Below are positions 22,116 through 33,420 of a stretch of DNA of 64,000 nucleotides, one piece after another. The stretch's first letter is position 1, and each line of letters begins with the position of its first letter. A model generated the notes under the pieces. The model searched no databases and was not told the DNA's origin. It saw only the letters and a program-made list of their open reading frames with translations. The stretch is from Bimastos eiseni (taxonomy: Eukaryota; Annelida; Clitellata; Crassiclitellata; Lumbricidae), in contig OY365809.1 of NCBI GenBank assembly GCA_959347315.1, positions 2,645,953 through 2,709,952 on the forward strand, read 5' to 3'. Position numbers and translations under genes: made by a program.

Positions 22116-23489
22116 TGTATTGCATTAGATTTTGATATTTTAAAGCATTTTTAAAGTGTCTCTATTAAGGTGAACCGTTCAGACGCGCCCATTATACCCG
22201 CTGACTTCCAAATATTGACGCTAGTGTAGCAGTTGTCAGTGTTGCTCTTCTTCCTTTACAAGGCAACGCCAGGGTGAGCAGTGGCCGAATCACTACCTTC
22301 TGTAAGATCAACTTAGACATCTTTTAAACGCACTTATTGCACAACATAATAGTCATCAGTCTGCAAATTCTTGGAGTCCGACCATTACCAACAAAACAAA
22401 ATGTGATTTAAAGCAGCATGGTTTCGAAGAATGTCTTGCTAGTGAGTAGTAATGGATACGAAGCAGTTTACCGACTTCATATCTCTTGCCTCGGCATACA
22501 AGGGCGAATCGCCAGTCATTCACGCACGCACACACGTTCATTTCATTGTCAGCTCTTTCCACTTAATAGCCTTATTGTCATCGGTCGAAAAATTTCTTCT
22601 TGAACCGCAATATCTTGCATTATATACGCTAATTAGCCATTCGTTTGAACACCTTCAAAACGGTTTGGTCGGAGAGTATCTAAGTGCTCATAAACTAAAT
22701 ATGTCAATTTTAATTCATCCACATTTACAATATCCATTCTGCTGTCTTTGTATTTCAGGCATGTGAACCTAAACTCTTCTCAAGTAAACTGCCATTACAA
22801 CCAATGAGAGACATACAATGCAAATGAAAGCACGTAATCCAAATACAAGAGCCATTCATAAAGACAGCAACGACCATTGCAGCCAATTATACAAGTCCGT
22901 AAGAAATGCTACAATAACTAATTAATCTGAAATTTAAAAGTATTGTTCACAGATATAATCTGTTCAAAACAATTTTTTATTCCATAAATGGTTTTCGTCC
23001 CAATTTTTTATCGCTGAACTGCTACGTGTATATCCGTCCTAACTCCGCCACTTACCAACAAACCATAGAGATTCCTTACACACCTCTAAACATTTTATAA
23101 TCGCCCTATAAGTAAGTCTGTCTTAATCATTGCAATTCAAATTGGAGCGCGTTTGATTTCTATTTGTCAAAGTCCTTAGCCACTGTTTGTAACTCCAACT
23201 CTTTTGCGGCATCACTCAAAGCTCCGTCCAAGTTCCACTCCACTTCATCCTGTATAAGGTACATCATACCATTTAGCCATCCATCGTATCATCAGCATAA
23301 GATGGCGGTCTACAGAGGACTCTCTGATGTAATGCAATGCAAATCCTCTATAACTTCTACAGATTATATAGAGCAAGAGGAAATATACCCATTGATTAAA
23401 ACATATATAATCAATAAATGGCAATTGCAATAATATTAATGATGATAAATGAAATTTTTATAAAAATATATGCCCAATTGTTTCCACTG

Positions 23490-23805
23490 ATATTAAGTTA
23501 ATAGATCCATGTAGAAAAAAGAGGTACCAATTAGTCGTTTAAGATTAGGAGTTGCCCTTACTAATAAAAGATTATTTCTAATGAGAAGGCATCCCAATGG
23601 ATTGTGTGACTTATGTAAGACTACAGACAGCATTGAACATCTACTAATGGAGTGTAAGAAAGAAAATATAGCCTCTACGCTGACGGATCAATGTAGCATT
23701 TATAAACTAGAATTTAACATAAAAAATTTACTTGATGTAGGATACATACAAAGTATCATTTATAGACCTATTAAAAAAATAAATAAAGGGACAATACTGT
23801 AATTA
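23490..23805 (+). mobile_element. LINE C-terminal zinc-knuckle fragment
   Basis: The plus strand reads ISRLRLGVALTNKRLFLM, then HPNGLCDLCKTTDSIEHLLM and EC. The CxxC...H...C spacing and the preceding SRLRxG text are typical of the C-terminus downstream of RNase H in I/Jockey-type LINEs. A related, more decayed copy is at 55974-56215 (YKMDFNLKNLL against YKLEFNIKNLL). No intact RT remains. Confidence 0.65.
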
Positions 23806-23864
23806 AATCTCTTTCATTTATATTACTATATAATTTATTGTATGTGTATTTAGATGGACTAGAC

Positions 23865-24345
23865 ACATCACGTGTTTATCTGGCTGACGCATACTAATTA
23901 GCTCACGTGATCTCAGTAGCATGACTATCGATCATAGTGATATATAGGTGTATAAAAATACTAATTATAGGTATAATATTATAATTCATAATATCTTATA
24001 ATTACATTATAATTAAATTGCATTGTTAAGTAATAATTAACAAACTTATTTAAATCATTAATCAATGTATGTAGATCTATAGATATTAAAATGTAACTTA
24101 ACTGTTTGCGAATTCAGAAAGGGTTAATGCACCACGTGTTTATCAGGATTATACATATTAATTGACTCACGTGACCTCAGTAATATGATCGCTGATTATA
24201 GAGATATATTCACTTATAAAATTAGTAATTAAATGATTACTATAGTAATTACAGATATTGTCAAATGAATGTTGATAATTGGGATTAAATCAATAGTTAG
24301 TCCTTGTACCAACATTATATTGTAACTTAATTGTATGTGGTTTCA
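23865..24345 (+). repeat. tandem duplication of ~260 bases, two diverged copies
   Basis: The first copy has CACGTGTTTATCTGG, AATTAGCTCACGTGA and CTCAGTAGCATGA. The second has CACGTGTTTATCAGG, AATTGACTCACGTGA and CTCAGTAATATGA about 260 bases later. TGTAACTTAA(C/T)TGT follows in each. Confidence 0.7.
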
Positions 24346-25330
24346 AATGTGATCTATGATCACAGCGATGTATAGGTTAATAATGAAGCGCTTCAATGAG
24401 GAATTATAAATCAGATGTATATGTGTTTTTGTAAATAATTGTAAATAATTGTGAATATACTTGACAATCTGTACATATAAATATATAATGTTCTTCAATA
24501 TGTAATAGTTAAACATGTATGTTAGTCAAGTTATTGCAAATAATTGTAAATAATGTTTTAAAGATATATGGACGAAAAGAGCCTATGAAGCCAGAAAAGA
24601 GCCCAAATGGCCAAAAGATCCAATATCTGGAAAAATATATATAAAAGAAAAAAATATTAAAAAAAGAAAGGAAGGAAAAAAAGCCAAAAGAGGCTAAAAA
24701 AAGAGTCCAAGTGACCAAAAAATACGAAACACCAAAATATATAAAAAAGGAAAAGAGAAAAAGATAGAAAGACGAAAAAAGAAAGAAAAGAAAAAAGAAA
24801 AAAATTAAATTACATAAACATTATAAAGACGTTAACTGCCATTGTTGTCATATGATGTCGTTAAACCTCTGTGATCATCATCATCATCAATGCTAAGTAG
24901 CTGAATGCAGTCAATCAAAAAGGTTCAGGCTTAGCGATCACCACGAGATGTAGCCAGCAAGACATTCGTTGGTACACGTCACGAAGTGCCATCAATTGCA
25001 ACTAGCCTTGACATCTGTTGAGGACCGGGTCTCACTCCTCTCCCTTAACCCAACAATGATCATCTCACGGACGATGTAAGAGGCCGGAATGAACATCAAA
25101 GCTGAGTTGACCAAAGGTCCCACGTCTTGCAGAAACTGTGAGAAGCGGAATCTAGATGCATTGATATCAATGCAAAACAATAAATCTAGCTCGGATTGTT
25201 GTGCAGTTCGGAAGGCGCCATAAAAATGCATAGATACTGATGCAATCTAATACAGTCGGGTTCTGAGGCGAAAGGAATGATGAAGGTGGGAAAGTAAAGT
25301 TATGATAAAAGCAAGGTTGGTAATTAATAA
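24346..25330. other. gene-less stretch with purine-rich tract
   Basis: AT-rich sequence. Between about 24580 and 24810 one strand is almost purely purine (AAGAAAAGAGAAAA words). A GCCATTGTTGTCATATGATG module lies near 24838. No gene was recognised at 24860-25330. Confidence 0.4.
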
Positions 25331-25333
25331 TTC

Positions 25334-25334
<1 letters not shown>

Positions 25335-25370
<36 letters not shown>

Positions 25371-25376
25371 GTAATG

Positions 25377-25432
<56 letters not shown>
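25335..25432. repeat. AAT microsatellite
   Basis: Two runs of AAT separated by GGTAATG. Isoleucine-rich frames over it are artefacts. Confidence 0.97.
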
Positions 25433-25433
<1 letters not shown>

Positions 25434-25664
25434 GTGAGAGCCTCGCCTTTCTGTCTGAGACTGGACGCCGACTTTCGACAACTACCGGTGACACCCGAGA
25501 GACAAACTTCCTTTACCAGAACTTGTCGGCATTGATCCAACGTTTCAATGCGGTGGCTTTTCAGGGCACTATGTCAAGATTACAATCCACTGACAAGCGG
25601 CGACCCAGGTAGCCTGATGACAGATCCGTTATCAATGCCAATGATGAATAACACTATATGTGAC
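25433..25664. other. short GC-richer segment between two AAT arrays
   Basis: About 230 bases of balanced composition are flanked by two AAT arrays. I could not assign it. Similar balanced segments between ATT arrays at 27.8-28.6 kb are RT-derived, so this may be another piece of the same kind of element. Confidence 0.3.
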
Positions 25665-25731
<67 letters not shown>

Positions 25732-25752
25732 TAATAATAAGAATAATAATAA
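25665..25752. repeat. AAT microsatellite
   Basis: An almost pure run of AAT trinucleotides. Confidence 0.97.
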
Positions 25753-26508
25753 ATGAAAAAAAAATTAATTAATATCTAAGCGCCTCAGAGATACCACCTA
25801 CCTCGGACAAAAAAAACTAAATAAAGTACTATTATTAATAGGCTACTAATGCTACTACCACTAAATAAAAATAAATTGATTAGTTAATTAATGAGGTGTT
25901 TACTCGCTGTGTGGTCCAACCATATAAGGTTTATAATCGCCCTCAAATTTAACCACACATAGATCTCTCACATAGTACCAGCTATCAGGCACCTTGCTTC
26001 GACCTTCGCCTGGATTGAGGTGGTCCGGTGTGGTGCCGTATCAGTGCTAGTGTGGTCTTGTCCGATGCGGTCCACTTTTGACACGGTGTAATTATGAAAT
26101 GCAATGTCAATCTAGAAGTTTCTCAGAAGGGTTGCATTGAGGTGACCATCCAATTCTGATCATCCATATCACTAGTATCTTCAGAATAATGAGACCGGGA
26201 ACTTTCATGTCATTTGTCACTTATTAAGTAAGTAAGTAATACTGTTCTTCATTGGACTTCCGGGAAACGGGCAATAGAATACAAGCTTGTAAGCTACCTC
26301 ACTTACCATTGGTTTGAACCACCAGTCGAAGAATAGTTTTTGAAATGTATATACTACGTATGGATTAGAGCCTGCCATGGTCACATATGAAGATTATCAT
26401 AAATAATGGCGCCGATAGTCTCTTGCCAAATAAACTTACTCCCTTCAGCGATGCGTGTAGTCCAAGAACTAACCACGACACACAGATCTAATTAATTTTA
26501 CAGAAATA
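25753..26508. other. gene-less stretch
   Basis: No exon, RNA gene or recognised repeat was found in this interval. Confidence 0.3.
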
Positions 26509-26645
26509 GAAGCCGACTGGTTGGAGAGTTCGCCTCTGGGACGGTCACCCTGTTAGGACCCTGAGTAAGTCCTTTACTCAGTTGTTCAGCGTCATCAATT
26601 TATGCTCTGTCATTAGACAGTGGCACTTAATTAATGCACAACAGT
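26509..26645 (+). mobile_element. tRNA-derived SINE, degraded
   Basis: AGCCGACTGGTTGGAGAG is an A-box-like start, shared with 63545-63735 (minus: AGCCGATTGGTTGAGGAC) and 41885 (plus). Downstream GGACCCTGAGTAAGTCCTTT and CTCTGTCATTAGACAGTGG match the same SINE body. The B box is poorly preserved. Confidence 0.55.
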
Positions 26646-27130
26646 AGCAAAATAAAGACTGTTTCAATGATCGAGAAAATTTCTAAGCCGCTCTTTAGAA
26701 AACAATATCAATAATGATGTTCATATTTTAGAAACAAATTTCCCGTCCTGGTCACGTTAGTGCATCACTATTTCAGGAACATATTTCGCTTGAGTTTTAT
26801 TTGGCGTCACACCTTCCAGTTCATGCTCGAGGATGAGCCAGAACCCGTAAAACTGATCTTGCCATTAGACGGGGTAGAGTTGCTCTGGGTCGTGACCCTC
26901 GTCGCATCCAATCAGAGGTATTTGAAAGACAGAAGTAGGGCATTTAGACGGAGCGGCGAAAGACTTAATGGGGTCGGAATATGATGGGGTGACTTTGGCC
27001 AAGCAGTTCTTAAGAACGCTTGGCATTGATACTGATCAAATGTCGAAGAGAGTTGGTACGAATCACCTCTTATTTGTTGAAACCTCTATTTCTGCTATAA
27101 TTGCTTACCTCGTCGCATTAACCTGTTCTG
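26646..27130. other. gene-less stretch
   Basis: A 74-codon plus-strand frame at 26760-26984 has ordinary composition but no recognisable family, splice sites or partner exons. I do not call it a gene. Confidence 0.3.
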
Positions 27131-27132
27131 AA

Positions 27133-27207
27133 TAATTATTATTATTATTGTCATTATTATTACACTGCGAACTTGTCAGATAATTGAGTCAATAGAAAAG
27201 AATATTT

Positions 27208-27238
<31 letters not shown>

Positions 27239-27741
27239 TATCATTAACATTATCATTATCCTTATCACTATCATCGCTGGAATACCTGCTCTGTTGAGAG
27301 TAATACCATATGCGACATTATTATTATTATTATTACAAAAATGTTTTAATAATTTTCGTCCATTCGGCATTATTATTTTTATTACTATTTTTTTCATCGG
27401 CTAACAGTCTATTATTATTATTATTATTAATTACTATTATCATTATTATTATGTGCAGTGTATGTATGTTATACGATCATTTATACTTATTATTATTACT
27501 ATTGTTTGGTTAAACTACAGCTGCACAAAAGAGCCTCTGAAGGCAACTGCGTTGAAGCGCTGGATGCAAACTGACAATCGTTGGAACAAGTAGCTTGTCT
27601 CTCTAGGGTCTCTGATGACATGTGTCAGACATGTATTATTATTATTATTATTATTATTACTCTTATTATTACCAATTTTTTATTATTATTATTATCATTA
27701 CTGTTATAATTTACTATTAATATTATTATTGTTATTATTAC

Positions 27742-27777
<36 letters not shown>
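27133..27777. repeat. cluster of ATT microsatellites
   Basis: Several ATT runs (about 27133, 27208, 27318, 27412, 27487, 27633 and 27745) are separated by short unique segments. A segment at 27520-27595 may be a SINE scrap. Confidence 0.9.
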
Positions 27778-27789
27778 GGGATAGTCTAA

Positions 27790-28600
27790 AGCCAGCCTCC
27801 GGCGTGCGAGGCAGATAATGCTCGCATTCTGGCTTGACTAAGTGGGTTGTCGCATCCGGACCAGACTTTCGCTTTATCTTCGTTTATCAAAGGTCTGTCC
27901 CAGGTCTTCTGTTGGATCGGAACCGGGACCATCGTCACTGGAAGGGAATCCTTACGAACGTTGAACATTTCCTCCTGGTACACGTCGTTCCACTCTTCCA
28001 CGGCTAAGATGGCGCCCACGAGCGAGACGGTCGACGCAGCTGACACCAAATAGGCTGAAGTTGCCAGCATCGATACCCTCTGGTCCCGAGTCCTCCATCT
28101 CTAATCGGGAGCGAAGCCTGTAACCACTGAATGTCATTGAGCTCCGTGTTGAGGATCTTCTCCAGTCCTGTTTTAGTCTGATGGTCTATTGTTTCCAGTA
28201 ACGGGTGGTTCCATCACGGAGAAGTCCGCAGCAGGTAAGTCATCTTTGCCGCCCCGAAACAGGATCTCAGCATTATGAGGGCTGCTTGTGACTGGAGGTC
28301 CATAAGGTCTTTCAATATTCGATCAAATTGTTCGCCGTGTTCTTGCAAGTCTTCATCAAGGGCCTTCCCTCTGAAAAGTGGAGAACCCAAAAGGGTCAGT
28401 TCCTCTGGTTCTCGTCTTCTGAAGTCCTCAAAACCCTCTCCAATCGACTCGGCCTCCGAGTAGTACTCACATTTAAGTCTGTTCATGGAAATTCCGAGCG
28501 TTGTCTCAAGCTCTTTTATCTTTGTCAAATCTTGCCGAACGTCATCCACGTTTCCACCTAGGGAAAGATCATCGAGGTACCCAAGCTTGAACGGAGATCG
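27790..28600 (-). mobile_element. retroelement reverse-transcriptase fragment (YLDD)
   Basis: The minus strand reads KLGYLDDLSLGG (about 28555-28590), containing the YxDD catalytic motif. It continues with LLGSPLFRGKALDED and AALIMLRSCFGAAKMTYLLR, and after a frameshift near 28140-28210 with MLATSAYLVSAASTVSLVG and finally ALSASHAGGWL. This order is typical of an invertebrate retroelement polymerase thumb/C-terminal region. The 5' part is replaced by an ATT microsatellite and a frameshift is present, so it is a pseudogene. The clade is uncertain. Confidence 0.65.
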
Positions 28601-29090
28601 AAACTCCTTATTATTATTATTATGGGCATAATAATAATTATTACTATTATTATTTTTATTGTCACTAGTAGGTACATGTATTGTGCTAGTAGAAGCAGAA
28701 TCATAATTTTTACTCTCATTGTTATTATTGTTTTTCGTTTGGTCACACACTATACACTTGGAGGTATTATACATTCGCTTCTATGCTTCTTTTTTTTTAA
28801 AAGTGCTGCGTCGTTTTATTGAAGGTGTCCAGAGAGTTTACAATAAAGCATACCCACAATCAATCAATTAATCTTTCTGCATTTTAATCAACAACATAAT
28901 ATCATAACCAAATTTGTTGAAACTTAGATACGCTTTTTTCAGTTATTACAGACCCAGCTTATCGAACTTTACATCAGCACAGAAAAGGGTGGACCAAAAG
29001 GAACGAAACGCTCCGCAGGGGCCCCCAATTGCATCAATATCAATTGTGATAACTGCATAGCAATATTCACTTACAACTACTAACAGCTCA
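28601..29090. other. gene-less stretch with ATT repeats
   Basis: ATT/AAT runs at 28610-28665, then AT-rich sequence without recognised genes. An inverted copy of the GACACCTTCAA motif lies near 28820. Confidence 0.4.
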
Positions 29091-29091
29091 G

Positions 29092-29172
29092 TGCATATAT
29101 ATATATATGTATATATGTATGTATATATATATGTATATATGTATGTATATATATATACATATATATATATTC
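29092..29172. repeat. TA/TATG microsatellite
   Basis: TA dinucleotides with regular TATG and GTATG interruptions. Confidence 0.95.
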
Positions 29173-29199
29173 GACAGCGATATTATTAGACATGATCAT

Positions 29200-29450
29200 A
29201 TACCGCAGTGGTCAGCGTGTTGGATTAGTAACCGTGAGGTCCTGGGTTTAATTCCCCAGCAGAGCATAAATATGCTTCAAGATTTTTGTTCAACTACGCC
29301 TCTCATTTATACTGGGAGAGGACGAGTCACCCGCCGAGGCTAAGAAAACAAAGTCACCTCTCTGGCTCTTGCTCTTATAATCATAGGGTCTGGACTGTCA
29401 ATGAATTTCGTCTCCTTGGCACTATATAAATGTCAAATTACATTCAAAGT
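29200..29450 (+). mobile_element. tRNA-derived SINE with L2-type tail
   Basis: The head (29200-29275) looks like a tRNA: GTGGTCAGCGTGTTGG fits a pol III A box, TTAGTAACC sits where an anticodon loop would be, and GGGTTTAATTCCCC is a slightly altered B box. A body of about 140 bases follows. The end reads TTGGCACTATATAAATGTCAA and an ATTACATTC-like tail, similar to the LINE 3' ends in this window. This fits a SINE mobilised by an L2-type LINE. Confidence 0.75.
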
Positions 29451-29665
29451 AACAATATTACTACAATTCGCAATGTATCCAGTTTAACAGTTAACATTAC
29501 TATAGCGCCTCATGACGCAAGTTCTTGTTCTCGTTCTTTGGATCAGTTCAACCAGCACTTCCTGCGACTTTGTTTTAGTTCAATCCCGCCATGCACCTGG
29601 CTTCCGGGGACGCCTACGTCAATATGGCGGCGGTGGTGTGGGTTGCTGACACTGGTGGAGATGAC
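29451..29665. other. gene-less stretch, GC-richer toward 3' end
   Basis: The words CGTCAATATGGCGGCGGTGG (29612) and GATGACGTCG (29662) look promoter-like, but the frame opened by the ATG closes after 16 codons. No gene is called. Confidence 0.3.
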
Positions 29666-29730
29666 GTCGAATGATGAGGAGGAGGAGGAAGATGAGGAGG
29701 AGGAAGAGGAGGGGGAGGAAGAGTTATTCG
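29666..29730. repeat. GAG/GAAGAG purine tract
   Basis: GAGGAGGAGGAAGATGAGG-type imperfect triplet repeat. It explains the glutamate- and serine-rich frames on the two strands. Confidence 0.9.
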
Positions 29731-31140
29731 CTCTACGATTAGAGAGAGTCTGTCGAGATTTGAGATGGTGTTTTTCGAAACACATGATGAGACCATGGTG
29801 ACATCTTTCGACGAGGTTGACACTGGATAGCCTAAAGAACGGCGAAATGCAATCATATAATGTGATGCGATCCAATGTTATTATGGAAATGTAACGGCGT
29901 GATACAATGCGATGCACTGGTAATAGAAAACTGATGAGATATGTGATATACTCATTTAATGTAATGGAGTGAAATGTAAAGAAAATGTTATGTTTACCAG
30001 TGATAGTTCGTATACTAATATACTAATTTAATATAATGAGAGACAATGTAATCTAAATGTCATGTTATATAATCTACTAATTGGTCAATTGATCAATCAA
30101 TCAGTCAGTCAATCAATCAAGCAAGCAATCAATGTAGAGTCTCTTCGATGACTCTACTCATAGCCTCTCACAGTGAAACCTCGAACAAATGAAACAGATT
30201 ACCCAGCGGCTGGGCCTACAACCGCTTAAGCACGATAGACCTACTGCGTCATAGAATTTAATGATGTTATCTAATGTTGCGCTCATGAAAATTATAACTA
30301 AATAATCTGATATGAGTCACGTGTAAATGGTGTCATGAAATATAAGAAAATAAGAAAATATTAGTCGCTGCAAGATAATAATTATTATGTCAGCAATGTT
30401 GCGAATGCGATTTAATATTCCCTGCTGGTATATTATGAAACGTCAGGAAACAATATAAAACATTCATCTGTTCGCCCAACCAACTCAGCTACAATGAGAG
30501 GCAGTACACTGTTGGTGGGAAGACGAGATGGCGATGGACAGGAATAGCCACCCGACCTCATTTTTATTTATGTCAAGGTTCAGAAATTACAGTGGCGAAC
30601 ACTTCATACACATGACAAGATCGTGGAACTGTCTTGCTATATCTCTTCTTTACAAGGGAAGTTATTACTGGAATCGAATTTAACGGTCGGCAGCCACGCA
30701 AGGAGCCCATGTAGAGTCGGAAGTCACTTTCTACTAAGTAACAGATCCATTTACAGGTTCCAAGTGAATTGGAACAGAACCGTTAAAATCCGCCACCACA
30801 GTCGAGTATCGGTGAACCGTAGCGCCAACTTCCCATCTCTTAGATCGTTAATTCGATAGCTAACCACCCGCAACGACACCTATCGGCTGACGGTCGATAT
30901 TAACTTTCAATGAAGTCTTATTCCTCAAGATCAAAGGAATGCCTGTCCCACACGTACGTCATTAGATAGCTGACCGCATGTTGAAATTCAATTAAGTGTT
31001 CGTGGAGAAAGCGGGGATGAGTTTACAGATTACTTGGATTGTTCAGCTGAATAGAAGTGGGTGGTTACTACTATTTCGAATTTGCTGTTGAAGGCATTTC
31101 ATATCAATGCTTCTCGAAATTAGCTCCATCACTCTCCGCC
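29731..31140. other. gene-less stretch
   Basis: No exon or RNA gene was recognised. A short CAATCAATCAAT tract lies at 30085-30132. Otherwise the sequence is unclassified. Confidence 0.35.
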
Positions 31141-31147
31141 CTTGGAC

Positions 31148-31205
31148 AGTGCCAGTCCAAAGCCTGGATAAAGGAGGAGGGCGATGGTAATGATCTCCGT
31201 TATCA
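31148..31205 (+). repeat. copy of AAGCCTGGATAAAGGAGG repeat
   Basis: CAGTGCCAGTCCAAAGCCTGG, ATAAAGGAGGAGGGCGATGG and TAATGATCTCCGTTATCA give one of the best preserved copies of the module. It is followed by GTGTCCTCGTTAAACTGC. Confidence 0.65.
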
Positions 31206-31397
31206 TATAGTGTCCTCGTTAAACTGCAATTAATTAAAGTGTCCCATCCCGCTGACGTCTATCTCTGTCTAAGAATTTACCTTTTATTTATACATGCGAT
31301 ATATGTTTGGATTCTAGATACATTACAGGACTCAATCCAGATTTACAGCGAAAGGCAGAAAGCAAGAAGCTGATAAAGAGCAGTATCAGATGAATCA

Positions 31398-31424
31398 TCG
31401 TAGTAATCATCGTCATCGTCATCG

Positions 31425-31475
<51 letters not shown>

Positions 31476-31556
31476 ACATCGTTATCATCATCATCATCAC
31501 CGTCATCATCATCATCAACATCGTTATCATCATCATCATCACCGTCATCACCACCA
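31398..31556. repeat. ATC trinucleotide microsatellite
   Basis: ATC/GTC triplets with two internal AACATCGTT interruptions that repeat about 30-35 bases apart. Poly-histidine and poly-methionine frames over it are artefacts. Confidence 0.97.
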
Positions 31557-32080
31557 CACTTCTTTCTACATCATCATCATCGTCAACATACTCTTCCTCT
31601 ATCGTACACTCCTTTATTTATATTGTTCATTTTAAAGATCCCATCTCCTTAGAGCCTCCCATATATTTTACGCTCTCCATCCTCTCGGGCGGCGCAGATC
31701 TAAGCGTCTCTTTCCCTGCCATATATTTCGCCTACTTTCCGCTCGTTCCGTCGACGAACCATTCAATTTTCGGAGGTTAAAGAGTTGAAAGCAGGATCTT
31801 ACAGAGGGACGGCCCGCTGCATGGCAGGCCCCGAGCGGAGAGCAGCAGAGGGCGAAGGTCGCCCGTGAGAAGGCCCAACCGACAGACCTAGTCAGCCGGC
31901 GAATAATTCACCGGTATAGCGCAGCTGACGCCGTCACTCTAGGCTGTCAGGCAGCAGACGTACGGAGGAGGGCGAATGAGAGGAAGGAAAGAGGGACATT
32001 AATAATGCGATGTTTCTTGTATACGTCTGTCAGCGATGCTTGAAATATGGATGCGTAGCGATGTATGTTGTCGGAGTACC
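31557..32080. other. gene-less stretch with GC-rich core
   Basis: Bases about 31800-31975 are distinctly GC-rich (GGACGGCCCGCTGC, GGCAGGCCCCGAGCGG), unlike their surroundings. There is no long frame or recognised RNA. It could be a regulatory island or an unidentified repeat. Confidence 0.35.
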
Positions 32081-32084
32081 GCGC

Positions 32085-32260
32085 AGATGCTCAAGGTAAC
32101 CGCTCCTAGGGTACCCACTCCGAAGGTACCTTCTAAAAGCTACCAACTAAGAAGGTGCCTACTCCCAGTGTACTAACTCAGAAGGTATCCATTCCGAGGG
32201 TGCCCACTACCAACACCCGTCCCCAGCTACCAACATCAACCGAGGTACCGGTACCCTCCC
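32085..32260 (+). repeat. degenerate GGTACC/CCACTCC minisatellite
   Basis: Units of about 15-22 bases built from GGTACC or GGTRYC and (C)ACTCCNA recur about eight times (GGGTACCCACTCCGAAGGTA, AAGGTATCCATTCCGAGG). It is imperfect and probably old. Confidence 0.6.
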
Positions 32261-32735
32261 GAAATCTATGATACGCTGAGTGGGCTTGGGTGGGGAATGT
32301 TAGGGGAAGGGTGAGGAAATGAAGAGGGAAAGTTTCATATGCCAATTTTGAGAGTGTCCGGGTGAGGACCGATGTTTATGGCAGGAGGGTCTCGAGACAT
32401 GGTCGACGAATTAAGAGTTCTTTAGTCAGGATGTTCTGAGTTGGAAACTGGGTTAATTAATGAGGTCGCGGGGTTCAGGGGCGGGACGAGACAGGGCTCT
32501 TAGGATGCTAACTGTCAGTGTGACGCATTCATCATGGTCGTGACCTTTAGAAGAACCCGTGACCTTGTAAGCAATGAACCATTCGGATGGACTGCTTCTC
32601 AATAAGTTGAAAGAACACTCGTCTTGGATGAAATAGTTGGCCCAGAATATATAGCTAATATAATTCTATCTACAAATCAAAAACTAATTTAATCCAATCA
32701 ATTTAATCCAAATTAATCGACTTCGATATATTTTC
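32261..32735. other. gene-less stretch
   Basis: No exon, RNA gene or classified repeat was recognised. Confidence 0.3.
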
Positions 32736-32945
32736 AGCGGTTGTCACCCAGGGTCCACTTAGAAACTTTTCACACTCGTCTTATAACTGTCCTTTTTAAT
32801 TTCAACTGTGTGCTGGGGTCGGTAGCACTCCTAAATAGTGACCTTGAAGAGGAGTTATATAAATCTTATACGAATGAACGATTGAATGAATGAATAAACG
32901 AATAAATACATTAATTAATTAATTAACGAATGAATGAATGAATTC
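32736..32945 (+). mobile_element. LINE (L2/CR1-like) 3' end
   Basis: GCGGTTGTCACCCAGGGTCCA (32736) matches 12333 (GCGGTTGTCACCAAGGGTCCA) in the better-preserved copy. The end reads AGTGACCTTGAAGAGGAG and TTATATAAATCTTATACG, with a GAATGA-type tail to about 32945. Confidence 0.7.
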
Positions 32946-33099
32946 TAATGCAAATGAATCCAGTCCAAAGTATTCTAATCTAATCTATGATTGACTTCTA
33001 TGCAGTCTTCGATACAACTCATAAAAAATTACTAAGAATTAGGATACGATGACCAACGATTAGAGGAGGAGGAGGATTGGTAAAGAGGCAGACACGGGA

Positions 33100-33260
33100 A
33101 TAAACTGTTGGAGCCATCATTGGTCTCGATCTCGGCATATGAGGGCGTGTGGCCAGACTCTCCCTCACCGTCTAATCTTCTCACCGACAGTGTACGGTCA
33201 GTGCACTCGCTATATCTCAGATGGTTGTCACCGTGTTCTCCGTATTTATGGGGACCACGG
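33100..33260 (+). repeat. repeat shared with 38.66 and 63.1 kb
   Basis: GGCATATGAGGGCG...CTCTCCCTCACCGTCTAATC and CAACAGTGTACGGTCAGTG-like words (here CGACAGTGTACGGTCAGTG) recur at 63105-63165, and as CCTCGCCGTCTCATC near 38705. Probably the 5' side of the LINE 3' region in those copies. Confidence 0.45.
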
Positions 33261-33354
33261 GCGAACCAGAAAAAAAAAATTCTGCTCTGGTTTTGGATTT
33301 TAACCATCGACCTTTCGAATGAACCTGGTGGTTGTTGCAGTTTAACGACATTGT

Positions 33355-33420
33355 GTGATAACAAAGACCATTAGCGTCGCCCTTCTACCTTATCTAGGCT
33401 TGGGACTGGCACTGGCCGAG
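33355..33420 (-). repeat. copy of AAGCCTGGATAAAGGAGG repeat, minus strand
   Basis: TGATAACAAAGACCATTAGC, GTCGCCCTTCTACCTTATC and TAGGCTTGGGACTGGCACTGG form a full reverse-complement copy. The minus strand continues into CACAATGTCGTTAAACTGC. Confidence 0.65.

Larger units (their letters stand above)
20570..23260 (+). repeat. long diverged duplicated block, copy B (R2 + R1)
   Basis: The order of landmarks matches copy A at 13.9-17.2 kb. In this copy about 23196-23254 encodes QLFCGITQSSVQVPLHFIL, a degraded form of the LINE RT block (F)CGxPQGSVLGPLLFxLY. This suggests that at least the 3' part of the block is LINE-derived. Separate insertions at 21485-22115 interrupt it. Confidence 0.6.

Noticed and set aside
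29620..29670. ATGGCGGCGG start resembling a housekeeping gene promoter
   Set aside because: The frame closes after 16 codons and no donor site or continuing exon was identified.
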